Source of the DNA: Eriocheir sinensis
Taxonomy: Eukaryota; Arthropoda; Malacostraca; Decapoda; Varunidae
Length of the DNA: 64,000 nt
Direction of reading: 5' to 3'
NCBI RefSeq assembly: GCF_024679095.1
Contig: NC_066549.1
Span: 9,112,107 to 9,176,106, forward strand
Numbering within the stretch: position 1 is the stretch's first letter; each line of letters starts with the position of its first letter. Under the pieces are notes generated by a model. The model saw only the letters and a list, made by a program, of their open reading frames with translations, had not been told where the DNA came from and made no database searches. The translations under genes were made by a program, and so were the position numbers. Shown here piece by piece: positions 1 to 12,063 of this stretch.

Positions 1-1439
1 CAGTAGTCACACTACGTAAATGATGAAGAAAGGAAACGTCCCTGCAGAGTTATTCATCCCGACCTTTGTTGGGACCCGAAACTTCTCGGGTTTGACTTGT
101 AACTCGGCCCAATGACTCATGGGGAGTTTAGTATACGAGACCAGGTGATTACTTCAACTCTTAACTGACAACTGATTTTTTTATTTAAAAAAAATTAGGA
201 CGATGCAAATTTTCCTTCTCCCTTTAGATATTTTACGCAAAACCATCGAAGTCATGCTAAAAATCATGTAAAGGGAATATTTTAATGAACGCTTACCGGA
301 CTGGCAAAAATAATACTAAAAATTGCTGAGTTGTTGCTGTTCCTCAACGCACGCACGCAGCGCACGCCAGGGAAAAATACCTTGCAAGACTGATGCAAGA
401 AGTGTCAGTGAAGATGACTTGAGCGACATGAGTGACGAAATAACACTTTTTTTATATGTACGGTTAAGTCACTAGTGGAGCAGAGGCCAGCAAACGAATA
501 CTGAAGAGACTAGAGTCAAATCCCATAAACGTCATCAGACCCATAAGTTTGACTGGTTCTCTTAAGCTGCTCATTCCGTTCTAGTGATGTTACCTTACTA
601 ATTCTGGCACGATTTTTAATGATAACTGCTGTTATAATAGGAACGGCATGCATTACTCTATCCGGAGCCACACTCCACAAAACTGTATGCAAGCTTATTC
701 CATTATATAATACAAAAGCTAACGCGTATCATCGCTCCTTCATCACTTGTACTGGCTCTGGATCACCTCCATAGTTTTCTTCCTTCCAATAATTTCATTC
801 GAAAGTGGAATACACAAGCATTCCTTTATAAATGTTTCGAATTTCCACTTTCTGCATTCTAGCTACAGTAAGATGATAACTTTTTACGTTTACTACACAA
901 TCTTTTCCCATTTGTAATAAAAAGTATATATATTTGTATTGGTGCCAACCCCAGTATAACATTATGTAACTTGTAAAACAACTACGGCGACGCATACTCA
1001 GTCATACGGAAGGACAACGATGCTGTGAGTGCTGCTTCATGCACCACATGCAGTCACTTAACATGGATGGCAGCGTTACGGCGGTGACACAGACGCATTC
1101 CAGGAGAGAGTCCTCGAAGGGCAATAACGCAGCAACGTGTGGGGAGCTGAGCAGCGGCCTCCAGTCTCCATGCCCCCCACCCCACCCCACCCCACCTCCC
1201 CGGCCCCGTGTGAGTTCCAACCCGACTCAAATTCTTTTCCCACCCGGGATGTTCTCAGCACAAGGAAAACTCAAGACTCTGAAGAATTCTAATAGACTTC
1301 AGGCAGTTTGCGGCCCCAGCGTAACTCGAGTGCTTTCTAACGAGGTGAAAAAGCGAAAGAAGTTGAACAAAGTTTTATCTACAAAGATTATATAGATTAC
1401 AGCAGGCGTGTAGATGAAACTAAAAGCCCACAGCAGAGA

Positions 1440-1441
<2 letters not shown>
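1..1441. other. Non-coding sequence, nothing recognised
   Basis: AT-rich unique sequence. A C-rich tract at 1166-1205 (CCCCCCACCCCACCCC type) could form a quadruplex on the minus strand. There is an ATGCAAAT octamer at 203. Open frames are short and of random composition. Confidence 0.5.

Positions 1442-1493
<52 letters not shown>
1442..1493 (+). repeat. (TG)n microsatellite
   Basis: Uninterrupted TG dinucleotide run of about 26 units. Confidence 0.97.
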
Positions 1494-1494
<1 letters not shown>

Positions 1495-2780
1495 CTAAAC
1501 ATGGCCGCCTTAAAAGTTGTGAGTGGCAGACGAGGCTTAATGGCATTCAGCGAGCAGAGGTACAACAAAGGAAGGTCACCGCAGCGGCCGTTGTCCACAG
1601 ATTGCGGGGAGCAGGAGCGGCTTGGAACTCATGTCGGAGTGGCTTGATTGCTTGCGATTTGCATAGTAACAGAACTCACTTTTGAGGCAAATGGAAGTGA
1701 TGAAATATAGATGGACTGATGGTGATGGTGCACGGGGGCAGTGGTGGTGGTGGTGGTGATGCCTGTGCTGGTGATGGTCAGGTTTTCTAGAGAGCACTGA
1801 GGGATGCAGGAAACTGTAGGGGAGGTAGGTGGATGGTTTATGTTATGGATATCGGACAAATGTAACAGAGAATGGGCGGAATAAAAACAAAATATTTGGA
1901 GGCAGTAAAAGTGATAACGGAGTGGGAGATGAGAGAACAGTGAAAATCAATCGTTCGGGAAGAAACGCATCAAATGCATTGCTGGGAAGTGGTGATGGTG
2001 CAGGCACAGTGGCCCTTGCTCAATCGGGGCGCCGCTTGAGTCCTGTCACTATCAGAGGCTATGAATATTTTTTTACTGACCATGTCAATATAAGCGCAGG
2101 GAACAGCACGAGTTCCCTCAATGTCTGTGTTTTTCAACATCAGCTTCACTGGCAGAGTCTACACTATGGAGCAATATCCGATGTAACGGGACATACGTGT
2201 AAAAACGTAAAAAAATCTGAAAAGTGACGTGGAAAGGGTCAGGGCCGAGGGGGAATCGGGAGCCTCACTGGAAAGAAATAAGAGAAAGAAGTAAAGGAAG
2301 TGGAGGCGGACGGTGGTAGGTAAGCCGCTGGGGCTGAGGGTAATCCAGTTTGTCGTGTAGAGTATCAGGCGAGGCGTGAGGTGGGTGCCGCGCCGCTAAC
2401 TGGGCAGCTGAGCAGACTGCCTCCTGTCCTCACCTTCTCCAGATGCTGCGCCACGCCCCTCCACGGCCACTCCGCTACACTTTTCCCGCAGCTCTTCCCT
2501 TCCTTCATCTTTTCCGTGTTGCCGTCCAGCTGGTAATGACTGTCAACGAGGTCATTCAGTACTTGGTAATCAAATTCATAATGCACATAGTTTCCAACAC
2601 CGCTGCTGCCGTCTCCCTCGCATGGGTGACGAAGATCATTTGCTTTGTTTCAAGCGGTGTCATCACTGCCTGTGTCCCGGAGAACCCCTGAGGGCAAGGG
2701 TACGTGTGGATACAATGTACAGTGAATTCGTTCTCTTAAGACTTATTATTTGGTAGATTTTGAATTTTAATATGCCCCCG

Positions 2781-2836
<56 letters not shown>

Positions 2837-4797
2837 ATAAGTGTAATCCTCGTCACTCGGGCCTTCACAAACATTCAAAGTCTCCTCGCCGAGGCTCAGG
2901 CTGTGTTTACTGACATGATGATTGCTTTGTTGACCTTTCTCGGTTTTCTCTTTGTATTTCCTGCACCGAAGTAAATTGGAGCCTGACTGATGCTTCCCAG
3001 AGTATTGTCTGTTACTCGATATACGGCAGGGATGCTGTTCTTGCTGGACTACAGTTTTTACATTTTATGTAAAAGAAAGTAATACAGTATCATCAGTACG
3101 GTTACGTATGTGCTATGCTTGTGCTGTATCATTAATGCCATGTTAGTTCACTGCGTGCACCAAGGCCTTATGAACTATAGCCCCAAATGTTACTCTGCTA
3201 ACAGCGACTCGTTTGAAAAGAGGGAATGCTGTGTTAGTATTCAGAAGGGTTAGGGAAAGAGTGAGAGGCAAGAAAAGGAATAGTTAGTGGCATAGTACAA
3301 ATCGTACAAAATAAGTTAAATTGAGAGGCAGAGCATGAGGTAAGAGTCTAAGGTTATAAAGAGCACGCCTTTCGCACTGGGCTCAAACCACTTATGTAGG
3401 CTGTAGACGCGGAGATCTACCTTTGTAAACTTCTTATAAATCCCAAAAAACTTTAACGGGCGGAGTTTTTGTGGGGTAGATGTGAGGTGAGTGTAGCTTA
3501 GCCGGTTTATCCAACCTTGGGCTCGTCTGTCTCATTGCAGCGCCACGCAACGGCCAACGGCGTAATAAGCGTGAGGGACCGATCACGTTCGAACTTGCGC
3601 TCGAGATAACGACTTATGTTTCCGAACTGTTTCCGTGGAGGCTGCGGTGAGGCTCGAGCAGCAGTGTTGTTTGTCTGTGCCCGGATTCACAAGGCGTTAG
3701 TGCGTAGTTTTGCGCCTCAACAACAATAGTGCAATTCACAAAGCTCGGCGATAATAACTACCAACTATTTGATGACGTCACGAGTTCTGGTGCGTGTGTT
3801 TGTGTGATTTGTCGTGCCGCGTCGGTCATCAGAGACGGGATAGGATGACCTAACCATCTCAGGTATTTCGATAATCTTTGTTTCTTTCGTTTTTTTCAAT
3901 TCTAAGTTCTTATTTTGCGAAATAGTTTTGTCTTCTCCAGCCATCCCTTCCACTTAAGCACTTCATCCTCTCAACGCTCCGCCTAATCTTCCCTCGCCCA
4001 CTTCCTCTCCATCTCCTGACCGCCATCACCACCACCAGCACCTCGCCGTCGTGCTCGCCAGCCTCCCCACATCCCTTCTCATCTTCCCTTATTACTTAAA
4101 TCCCTCGCCACCCCTCACTTCCTTCATCTCCTTCATCCATCTCTATAATTTTCATCGTATCACCTCACCGCCTCCAAGCCGTTCCCTTCATCATCTCTCA
4201 CTTCGCCTCCTCCTCCTCCTCCTCGCTCAGCTCCCCCCTCCTCCTCCACACCACCCCCACGAGAAAGGACGGCGACATTGGGTAAAATTCTGAGTCTGAG
4301 GTCCCCGATAACCATGCTATCAGTCACGATAACCGGGCGCATATGACTGGGCCCACTAATGATATCAAGTCATACTGCACGCGCCATTACTCTGATACAA
4401 TTATTGGTGATTCACGCAGATGACGCGAGAGGAAGGCATACAGGGAGGCAGGGGAGGAGGGAGAATAGGGAGCGAGGAAGGAGGGAGAGAGGGAAGAAGA
4501 GGAAGGAGGCTGGGAACGAGAGGAGTGCGGGAGAAAGGACGACGGAGCGGTAAAAGTGAGATGAGAGGAGAGGGAAGTCAGGAAAAAGGAAGGGTGTGTG
4601 AGCGGATGACAAAAGGCCGGGGGAAAATAAGAGAGGCGACTTAACCGGGAGTAACACGGCATGACTATGAGGAAGAAAAAAAAAAAAAAGAGCGGGAAAG
4701 GATTAAGTATTTAATCATGTAGATGCGAATGTGTGCTTGTCGAAACGTTTAGGAAGAGAGAAAACTTATATGCTGTAAAAAAAAAATTGTCCTGTAA

Positions 4798-4800
<3 letters not shown>
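1494..4800. other. Non-coding sequence with strand-asymmetric blocks
   Basis: Apart from the (CA)n at 2783 this is unique. 3960-4260 is pyrimidine-rich and 4430-4630 purine-rich. An open frame at 1829-2227 has no recognisable feature. Confidence 0.5.
2783..2833 (+). repeat. (CA)n microsatellite
   Basis: Uninterrupted CA run of about 25 units. Confidence 0.97.

Positions 4801-4839
<39 letters not shown>
4801..4839 (+). repeat. (GA)n microsatellite
   Basis: GA run of about 19 units. Confidence 0.97.
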
Positions 4840-4842
<3 letters not shown>

Positions 4843-4985
4843 GTGAGTAAGAGGGCGAAATGAAGAAAGTTGAGAAATTCTTGAGTGTATCAGAATGGAA
4901 TCACCTTGATGGGAGCTGACGGCTGACGGGGAAGACCTAACACTTGCTGACGTTCATCTCTTGGGTCTGACGATGAGAGGGAAGG

Positions 4986-5026
4986 GGCGGGGGGGTGGGG
5001 GTGGGGGGGAGGGGGAGGGGGCGAGG
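4986..5026 (+). other. G-run cluster, G-quadruplex candidate
   Basis: GGGGCGGGGGGGTGGGGG followed by TGGGGGGGAGGGGGAGGGGG gives six or more runs of at least four G separated by single bases, an excellent intramolecular quadruplex pattern. Confidence 0.7.
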
Positions 5027-5249
5027 GAGAAATAGGATTACAGGACACGAGGCAAATAAGTGAATGTATTAGAAACTTAAAAGGAAAGGTGTACACTCTA
5101 ATATCAAGTCTTAGTCGTCTGGTTTCTATACTCAGGGATATGGTAGCGCTTTTCCCTTTGTGACTTATTATATACCTTGTCGCATGGCCTAGATTATTTA
5201 GCTCAGAGGCTTGATATATTAACGTGCACTTGAACCTCATCACTAACTT

Positions 5250-6690
5250 TCAACAGTGAGTAAATACAAACCTAGGCTGAAGTTGGCATTCAGTGTTTTT
5301 TAGCTTCTGACTTAAAAACTTCTGGCAGCCTGCTTATTCGCTTCATAAACTTAACAGCTGATTTAACAAGCGCTCCACTTTCCTTCTCAGTGACTTCTCA
5401 ACTGATATGATTTGGCGGAAAGCAGGCATTTACATTTTTTATCCCTTGTGCTTAAGAACTTGCGGTTGCTTTGCTCATTAAACTCATTTCAGAACTTTAC
5501 AATTGACTTAACAAGCAATCTCGAGTTCTTCTTTGTGACTTTCAACACTGATTAGATAAAGAAAGATGTGTTCAGGAAAGTAAGGTACATGATATTTTCC
5601 CATTGTAAGAACTTGCGGTTGCTTTGCTCATTAAACTCATTTCAGAACCTTACAATTGACTCAACAAGCAATCTCGACTTCTTCTTTGTAACTTTCAACA
5701 CTGATTAGATAAAAAAAAAATGTTCGAGAAAGGAAGGTACATGATATTTTCCTATTGTAAGAACTTGTGGTTGCATTGTTCAGTTTACTCGGTTCAGACA
5801 CTCTAGCTGACTAAACAAGCAATCTTTTTTTCTTCTCAGTGACGTCTGGCACTGATTATATAAAAAGAAAGTTGCGGTAAGGGGATCATTTAACATTTTT
5901 TCTCTACGTGACTTAAGAAAAAAGAAAAGCGTACGGGTGCATGGCGCAGTCTGGTCACTTCAAAGATACAATAGCTGACTTAAGCACGCTCTCCATTACT
6001 TCCTCAGTAACTTTCAGTACTGGTTAAAAAAAAAATGAGAAAGGGCGATATTTTAACATTTTCTCCCTGTGATCTGATAGCTTGTGGTTGCACGGTCTAA
6101 TACCCTCTGCTCAGATTTAATAGCCAGCTTACACGCACTCCAATCCCTCCGCAGTAACTCCCAACGCTGATTAAGCATATAAAAAGGTTTGAGGAAAGGA
6201 GGCATTTAACAGTAACTCTCCCCGTACGACTTAAGAAACTTGGGGTTGCATGATCTAGTATCCGTTCAGACATAACAGCCAGTAAAACACGCACACCATT
6301 CCCTCCCTTCCCAGTAACTTGCAACACTGATTAGAAATTAAAAAAAAAAATGTAAGTGTTTCTGTGACTTAAGAAACTTGTGGTTACATGATATAGCAGC
6401 CTCCCTTCAGACAAAATTTCCAGTCAAACACGCACTCCATTTCCTTCCTCTCCTACAGTAACTTGGAACACTGATTAGAAGGAAAAAAAAGAGCGAGGAA
6501 GAAAAAGAGGCAATTCTGCTTCCGTGACTTAAGAAACTTGTCGTTGCATGATCTACGTGGCATCCTCAGTTCAGTCTTTAATAGTCAGTAAAAAACGCAC
6601 TTTATTCACTCCACTCCCTTCCTCCTCAGTAACTTGCAACACTGATTAGAAATACAAAAAGTGGGTGGGGGAGAAGGGGAGGCATCTCTG
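5250..6690 (+). repeat. Diverged tandem array, ~150-bp unit, about 9 copies
   Basis: Each unit contains GACTTAAGAAACTTGYGGTT, a TGCATGATCTA-like stretch, a CAGACA/CAGAAC word, TGACTTAACAAGCAMTC, CTTCYTCAGTAACTT, CAACACTGATTAGA and an A-run. The anchor TGCGGTTGC or its variants falls near 5319, 5461, 5613, 5766, 5929, 6083, 6241, 6379 and 6539, so spacing is 138-164 bp. Copies 2 and 3 (from 5461 and 5613) are nearly identical. Others are heavily diverged. No coding is apparent. Confidence 0.85.
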
Positions 6691-6989
6691 TTTCCGCCAC
6701 TCTACCATCTGCGGTCAGCCACTCAGAACCTCAACACCACACACTCCTGCGCCCACTCTTCTCTATCGATCTGGGAGTCGCCTTGACCACGCTCCGCCAG
6801 CCGCTCGTCGCTTTGTTTACCATCACAGACTAGTTGTTGGAGGCGCGAGGCTCCTCCACCTCACCTCGCCTCGCCCTCCATCGCCTCCCATTATTAACAA
6901 GCCTCACCTCATTATGCCTTAAGTTATGCACTCCGTAAGTCACTTTTACTCATTATAAATGCCTCTTTCACCCTGCGAGGAGTTTTATT

Positions 6990-7745
6990 CTTTATACATG
7001 ATCAGACGCTTGTTTCCACGCGATCCTCGTTTTTTCACTATTCTGTCAATATAAAACCTCTTTCCCCATGATCTTTGTCACATCACAAGCACATATTTTC
7101 ATCATTACAGACTTCCTTTTCCTCTCGTGATCTTCCTTGTTCACACCACTAGTACGCACTTCCATTACAACAGACATGATCTTTACCACATGATCTTTCT
7201 TATTTACAGCACAGATATATGTTTAAGTGTACACCATAACAAACTTCTTTACCACGTGGTCTCTCATTTACACAGACATTTGCATCATAACAGGCTCCTC
7301 TCATTCACACCACAGGCAGACATTTACATCGCAGGTTCCCTTTCTCCTCCCCTGATCCCTCTTATACACAACACAAGCAGACATTTGCATCACAACAGAC
7401 TCCCTTTTCCCTATGAGTACAAGCGCTTTGTCACACCGCAGGCACAGACTCCCTTTTTCCCATAGAGTAAGATGTCTTAGTCACACCACAAGCACTTTAC
7501 TAACTTCTAACAAACTTCCTTTTTCACTGTCTTCCTTATAACACCACATGCAGTTATTTACTTTAACAGATTCCCTTTTCGCCATGAGTATACGGGCATC
7601 TTTGTCACACCGCAGGGACAATACTTTAAGACTTTCTTTATCACTGTATCTCTCTTAACACCACAAGCAGACTCCCTTTTCCAAGCTGCTACTCTTTTTT
7701 TTTATACAACATAAGCATATTTTTTATCATGTAACAGACTCCCCT
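6990..7745 (+). repeat. Degenerate tandem array with CACAAGCAGACATTTGCATC-like units
   Basis: Words such as ACACCACAAGCAGAC, ATTTGCATCA, AACAGACTCCCTTTT and CATGATCTTTGTCACA recur about every 60-80 bp across the stretch, in the same order and with many changes. It follows directly on the ~150-bp array after a short unique GC-rich gap (6690-6960). Confidence 0.6.
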
Positions 7746-8208
7746 TCCTCGCCTCCGCTGATGGCTGCGCCTCTGCACGTGTACACAAGAGCAGCAACAT
7801 AATATAAATGTGACCCATAATTCTTCAGACCGCGGTGGAGTATTGTGTTACATTGATTAAAAGAAGTGTTGTAATTATGTTAGAAGGGTGTGTTAGTATT
7901 GATTATTCATTACGCTCATCTATTATGATAAAAGCGTCATAAAAAAGCGTGATTCTGCAGTAACACTCTGGTCTGGTTGGCAACTGATCCGCGGGAACAA
8001 GAGAAGAGCCTCTACTTAACCTAATTACCGGAAGACTTAATGAAGAGACGACGATGCAATAACGTGATAGAATGATGACGAAGGACCCAATAAAAACCAA
8101 GAGGAGGAGGTGGCGGTGGCGGCGGCGGTGGGGGAGTAATGTGATCAGGAGGGCCGATCTTATTACAACACAATAGGCACACTTGTCCCTCTCCGTGCAC
8201 AGATGGCC

Positions 8209-8210
<2 letters not shown>

Positions 8211-8270
<60 letters not shown>
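8211..8270 (+). repeat. (TG)n microsatellite
   Basis: Thirty TG units without interruption. Confidence 0.97.
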
Positions 8271-8272
<2 letters not shown>

Positions 8273-10920
8273 GTAACTTTCCCTATAAGGTCTTTTCTCA
8301 CTAAGGTCTCTGGTTCCGGGAAAATATCTCAAAGGAAGAGTAGTGTCTGCACCACGAGAGTATACAAAAAGTATGGAGAAGGCATTGTAGACAAACCCGA
8401 GCAAAGCGTGACTCCCCCAATATGGCGCCCCTATAAATGTACGAAAACAATTAGGAAAATATGGGAGGAAAAGTACCCATATGGAAAACCAGCGGGAGCG
8501 ACCGAAGATGAGGAAAGTGCCATTAGTGACAATGAATGAAATGGGGTAACGTATGGGAGGAGAGGGAGGGAGTGAGAACGAGGGAGCGAGTGAGCCGCTA
8601 CCTCAAATCAAATTACGTATAATGAGAGCATAATGACAGCGAGTCGCCCGCTGGCCCGCGCGCCTCAGGACAGCGGGAGGGAGCAGCGCGTGGCAGGGTG
8701 CGGAGGGCTGAGTGAGGACGAGAACACAGACGAAAGGAAAAGAAAAAGAATGGAGACACTTGAAATAACATAAAAATATCAGGAGTCCAATAGAACTTCA
8801 CGATACAGCTTCTGTATCTATCCTCCTTATCCCTAGATTCATTTAACTTTCTTTAAGGTTAGAGTAATTCATATTTATCTTGGTTGCCCTCACCAGTTGA
8901 CTGCCAAGTCTGTCCCAATCATCCCATACTTTCTTTGAGAACCATTTTTGCTGTTCTTTTGAATATGATTTTATCTGCGATTCCTATTCTGCCGTACGGA
9001 CTTCATAAACATAATCAAACCCTGTTAAAGCCCTTCATTCACTTAAAAACTCTGTTCAAGTGGCCACGTACCCTTCACTTCTTAGGAACAAGTATATTCA
9101 AACGTATGAATGTGTTGCTGAGGAAGCTAAATTTAGGCCCCAGAGACGGGACCGAGCATTGAGGCAACGGGCAGCGTTGAATGTGCCCTCCTTATTTATT
9201 TATTTATTTATTTTAAATTTGCAAGACAACATAAAACACCAATTTATGTACCTATGTTAATTATGAGACTATAATCATGGGAATTGTTACTAAAAGTGTT
9301 TCAAGTTCGCTCTCAGTCAAGACGGTGGTTTATTTATTTATTTATTTATTAAATATCAGCATCGACTCCATTACCCTCTGTTGTGCTCGTTACGACCTTC
9401 ATCACGACCTGTACTATTTGCAGGAGAGAGATTACACCTCGGCCCTCGTCCGTACCTGCTCTGCAAGCTAAACACTCCTGTTTAATTAATGTCGCCCCCC
9501 CTCCTCCGGGAGGCAAAACAGGTTCGGCCAGGACTGTATTCTTTATATTTGATTTTGTTTTTATCGTGTAATGTATAGAAAATTATTCCATAATGTCTCG
9601 CCTTCCATTGTTCCGATTACATAGGCAATAAAATGTCGTCAATTAAGGAAAGCACTTATTGTTTGGCTGCCATTCTAATTGCTACTACTGCATCCCTAGC
9701 AGGGGAATAGGCTATTGGATAGTGTAAGCATGCCTCATACAATCTGGTACAATGCCTAAGAAATCAGTCTACTAGTTTGATTAATGTAATTTATGGGCTG
9801 TTAAATGCTAAGAATATTAATTTATATTCCAACGTTACTTTACAGTAACTTAAAGCCTTCATTACCACTTAAAGACGATAAGATTTATATTACTATAACC
9901 ATCATCCTGTCCCTGGCAGACAGTACCTGGACTATTTCCCACTTTGGCCGTGCCCATATTATTGCATAATTGTTTTATTTAAGAATCTTAAGTATATTTC
10001 CTTACGTATATACTGTTACTCGTGGTACATATTGGAGCATTTAAAAAATATTACTGGAAATTTGTATTATTATTTCTGTACATATCAAACATTACAATTT
10101 ATAATTTCGTTATAGAGGTATTGATTATAATAATAAGCTGTTTACCTCCTCTCCTTAGTAGTGGGCTAAGGAGTGAAGCTCCGAAGCACGTCATTCCTAA
10201 ACTGCTGAACGGTCGTCGTCTCGTCCAGTAATGGCAGTAGGCTAGTTTTACTTTCACAATTTTTCCCATTGCTACCCTTTGTCAAGACTTCAGATTTTGT
10301 TAGTTTAGTTACCATTTTCACCACCTCGAAGCATGATATAAGAGAGAGTCGAGAAACTCTGAATAAAGAATTTGATTTTAGGACTTTAAAAGGCTTGCCT
10401 CACAAGTAACAGCAATAAATGACCGTGCGTTAGTAAATTTCTGATTCACTCTTGGAAAATGTCAACGTTCACTATCTTCACATAAACAATAACCAAAATA
10501 TTCAGCAACACGGTTCTTTCTTACCTTTGATCAGTGTTTGTGTGTACCTCTGGCAGGGAGAGGAAAACGGCCACACGGGAAACGCCTAGCACACCCCACC
10601 ACCACAACGACACGCAAACTGGCGGGGTCAAGGTGTCTGCCTCGCACTGCCCCGATGACGTCACACTGCGCGGGAAAACTCAAATGGTTCCGTCCTGGCT
10701 TAAATTAATGACGGAGAACGGTAATAGTCAGAATTCCCACATCTTACTTAAGTATACACAATATTTCATACACAATTTCGATACGTAGCTGACATTGAAT
10801 TAGAGAGGGTGGTGGGATGATGAGGTAGCTTTGTAAATAAGTTCGGGTCCCACCCAAACGGACTTAAATAAATGTGTCAAACTATAGTTAGTCTGTACTT
10901 TGCTTTTTTGTTATTGTTGT
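8271..10920. other. Non-coding sequence, nothing recognised
   Basis: Unique, mostly AT-rich, with a GC-rich spot at 8640-8720. A frame at 8183-8539 continues from the (TG)n and is not recognised. Confidence 0.5.
9192..9350 (+). repeat. Two (TTTA)n runs
   Basis: TTTA tetranucleotide runs at 9192-9215 and 9329-9350, with unique AT-rich sequence between. Confidence 0.9.
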
Positions 10921-10923
10921 TGC

Positions 10924-10980
<57 letters not shown>

Positions 10981-11155
10981 CATTATTATCATTATCATTA
11001 TTGCTATTATTGCTATTGTACCTATTATTATTGTTGTTGTCTTCATTTGCATTTATCAAGGAACAGCAGCAACAGCAGCAGTAGCAGTAGTAGTAATAAT
11101 AGTAGCAGTAGTTGTAATAGCTGTAGTAATGCTCGTTGCTGCTATCATTGCACTT
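10921..11155 (+). repeat. (ATT)n grading into mixed trinucleotides
   Basis: Pure ATT at 10924-10980, then CATT/GCTATT variants, then CAG, TAG and TAA triplets to about 11155. All frames read homopolymers. Confidence 0.95.
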
Positions 11156-12017
11156 GCTAACTCCCACATTACTCACCAGTACTATATTATTGTGGATGCA
11201 CCAAGATAAATCATGTACACATTAAAAACTTTGGACATTTTAAATTGCTTGAAATCTGGCAAAATATGGACCACCAAGGGCTTGATTCACCATATACATC
11301 TATTCATAACCCAATCAAAAGAACTTTAAGCAGCAAGAGCACTAGCACTCGTCGTAACAGGATAGGGGAGGGGGGAGGAGGAGGAAGAGGCAGCAGGTGT
11401 GTCTGATTTTTCTGTGCTAAATCTTTACCGTTCTTGCCAGCGTTATTGCCGGTGTATATACAACGTGACATTTACCTGAAGGCTGGCTGTGAGTAATGGT
11501 AACTTTGTTTCATCAGACAAAGACAAGGCTGGAACACTACGAGCAGTCGACATTAATGAAAAAAAAAATCCCTATATTTCGTCTGTTATTTGCCTCATCT
11601 TTCCATCGGCGCAGTCATGCAAAAATTCATATTTTGTGACAGCGTTGCAAAATTTTATCATTTATATTTCAGCTGATGGTGGTGACGGGCGTGCATTCTG
11701 TTGCATAACATATTTGCTGCAATATTGGCCGGTTACCTATTGCATGTGCAGTTTTATTTCAGTAAAACTCACAATATTTCGAGGCTGACCAGAGTGAAGG
11801 CTTTCATTTTCACATGTCACTCGTGGACCCTCCCTCCCCGAGACTGGCGCGGGGGTGCGGGGCCGGCGCCCGACGAGGCAGGCTGCCTCCTCGAGGCGAG
11901 GCGGCGCGCTGTTACCCGCGAGTAAACACACGAGCCAAGTCGTATAACACTGGGACTTTGGCCTTTACAAGTGAGGAATTGCCATGGATATAGCGGGAGC
12001 TGCGTCAGTAACACACT

Positions 12018-12021
<4 letters not shown>

Positions 12022-12061
<40 letters not shown>
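12022..12061 (+). repeat. (CA)n microsatellite
   Basis: Twenty CA units. Confidence 0.97.

Positions 12062-12063
<2 letters not shown>

Noticed and set aside
1829..2227. 132-residue open frame
   Set aside because: No domain, start context or splice signals. Composition resembles chance.
8183..8539. 118-residue open frame after (TG)n
   Set aside because: Starts in the microsatellite. The remainder is unrecognised, with no supporting signals.
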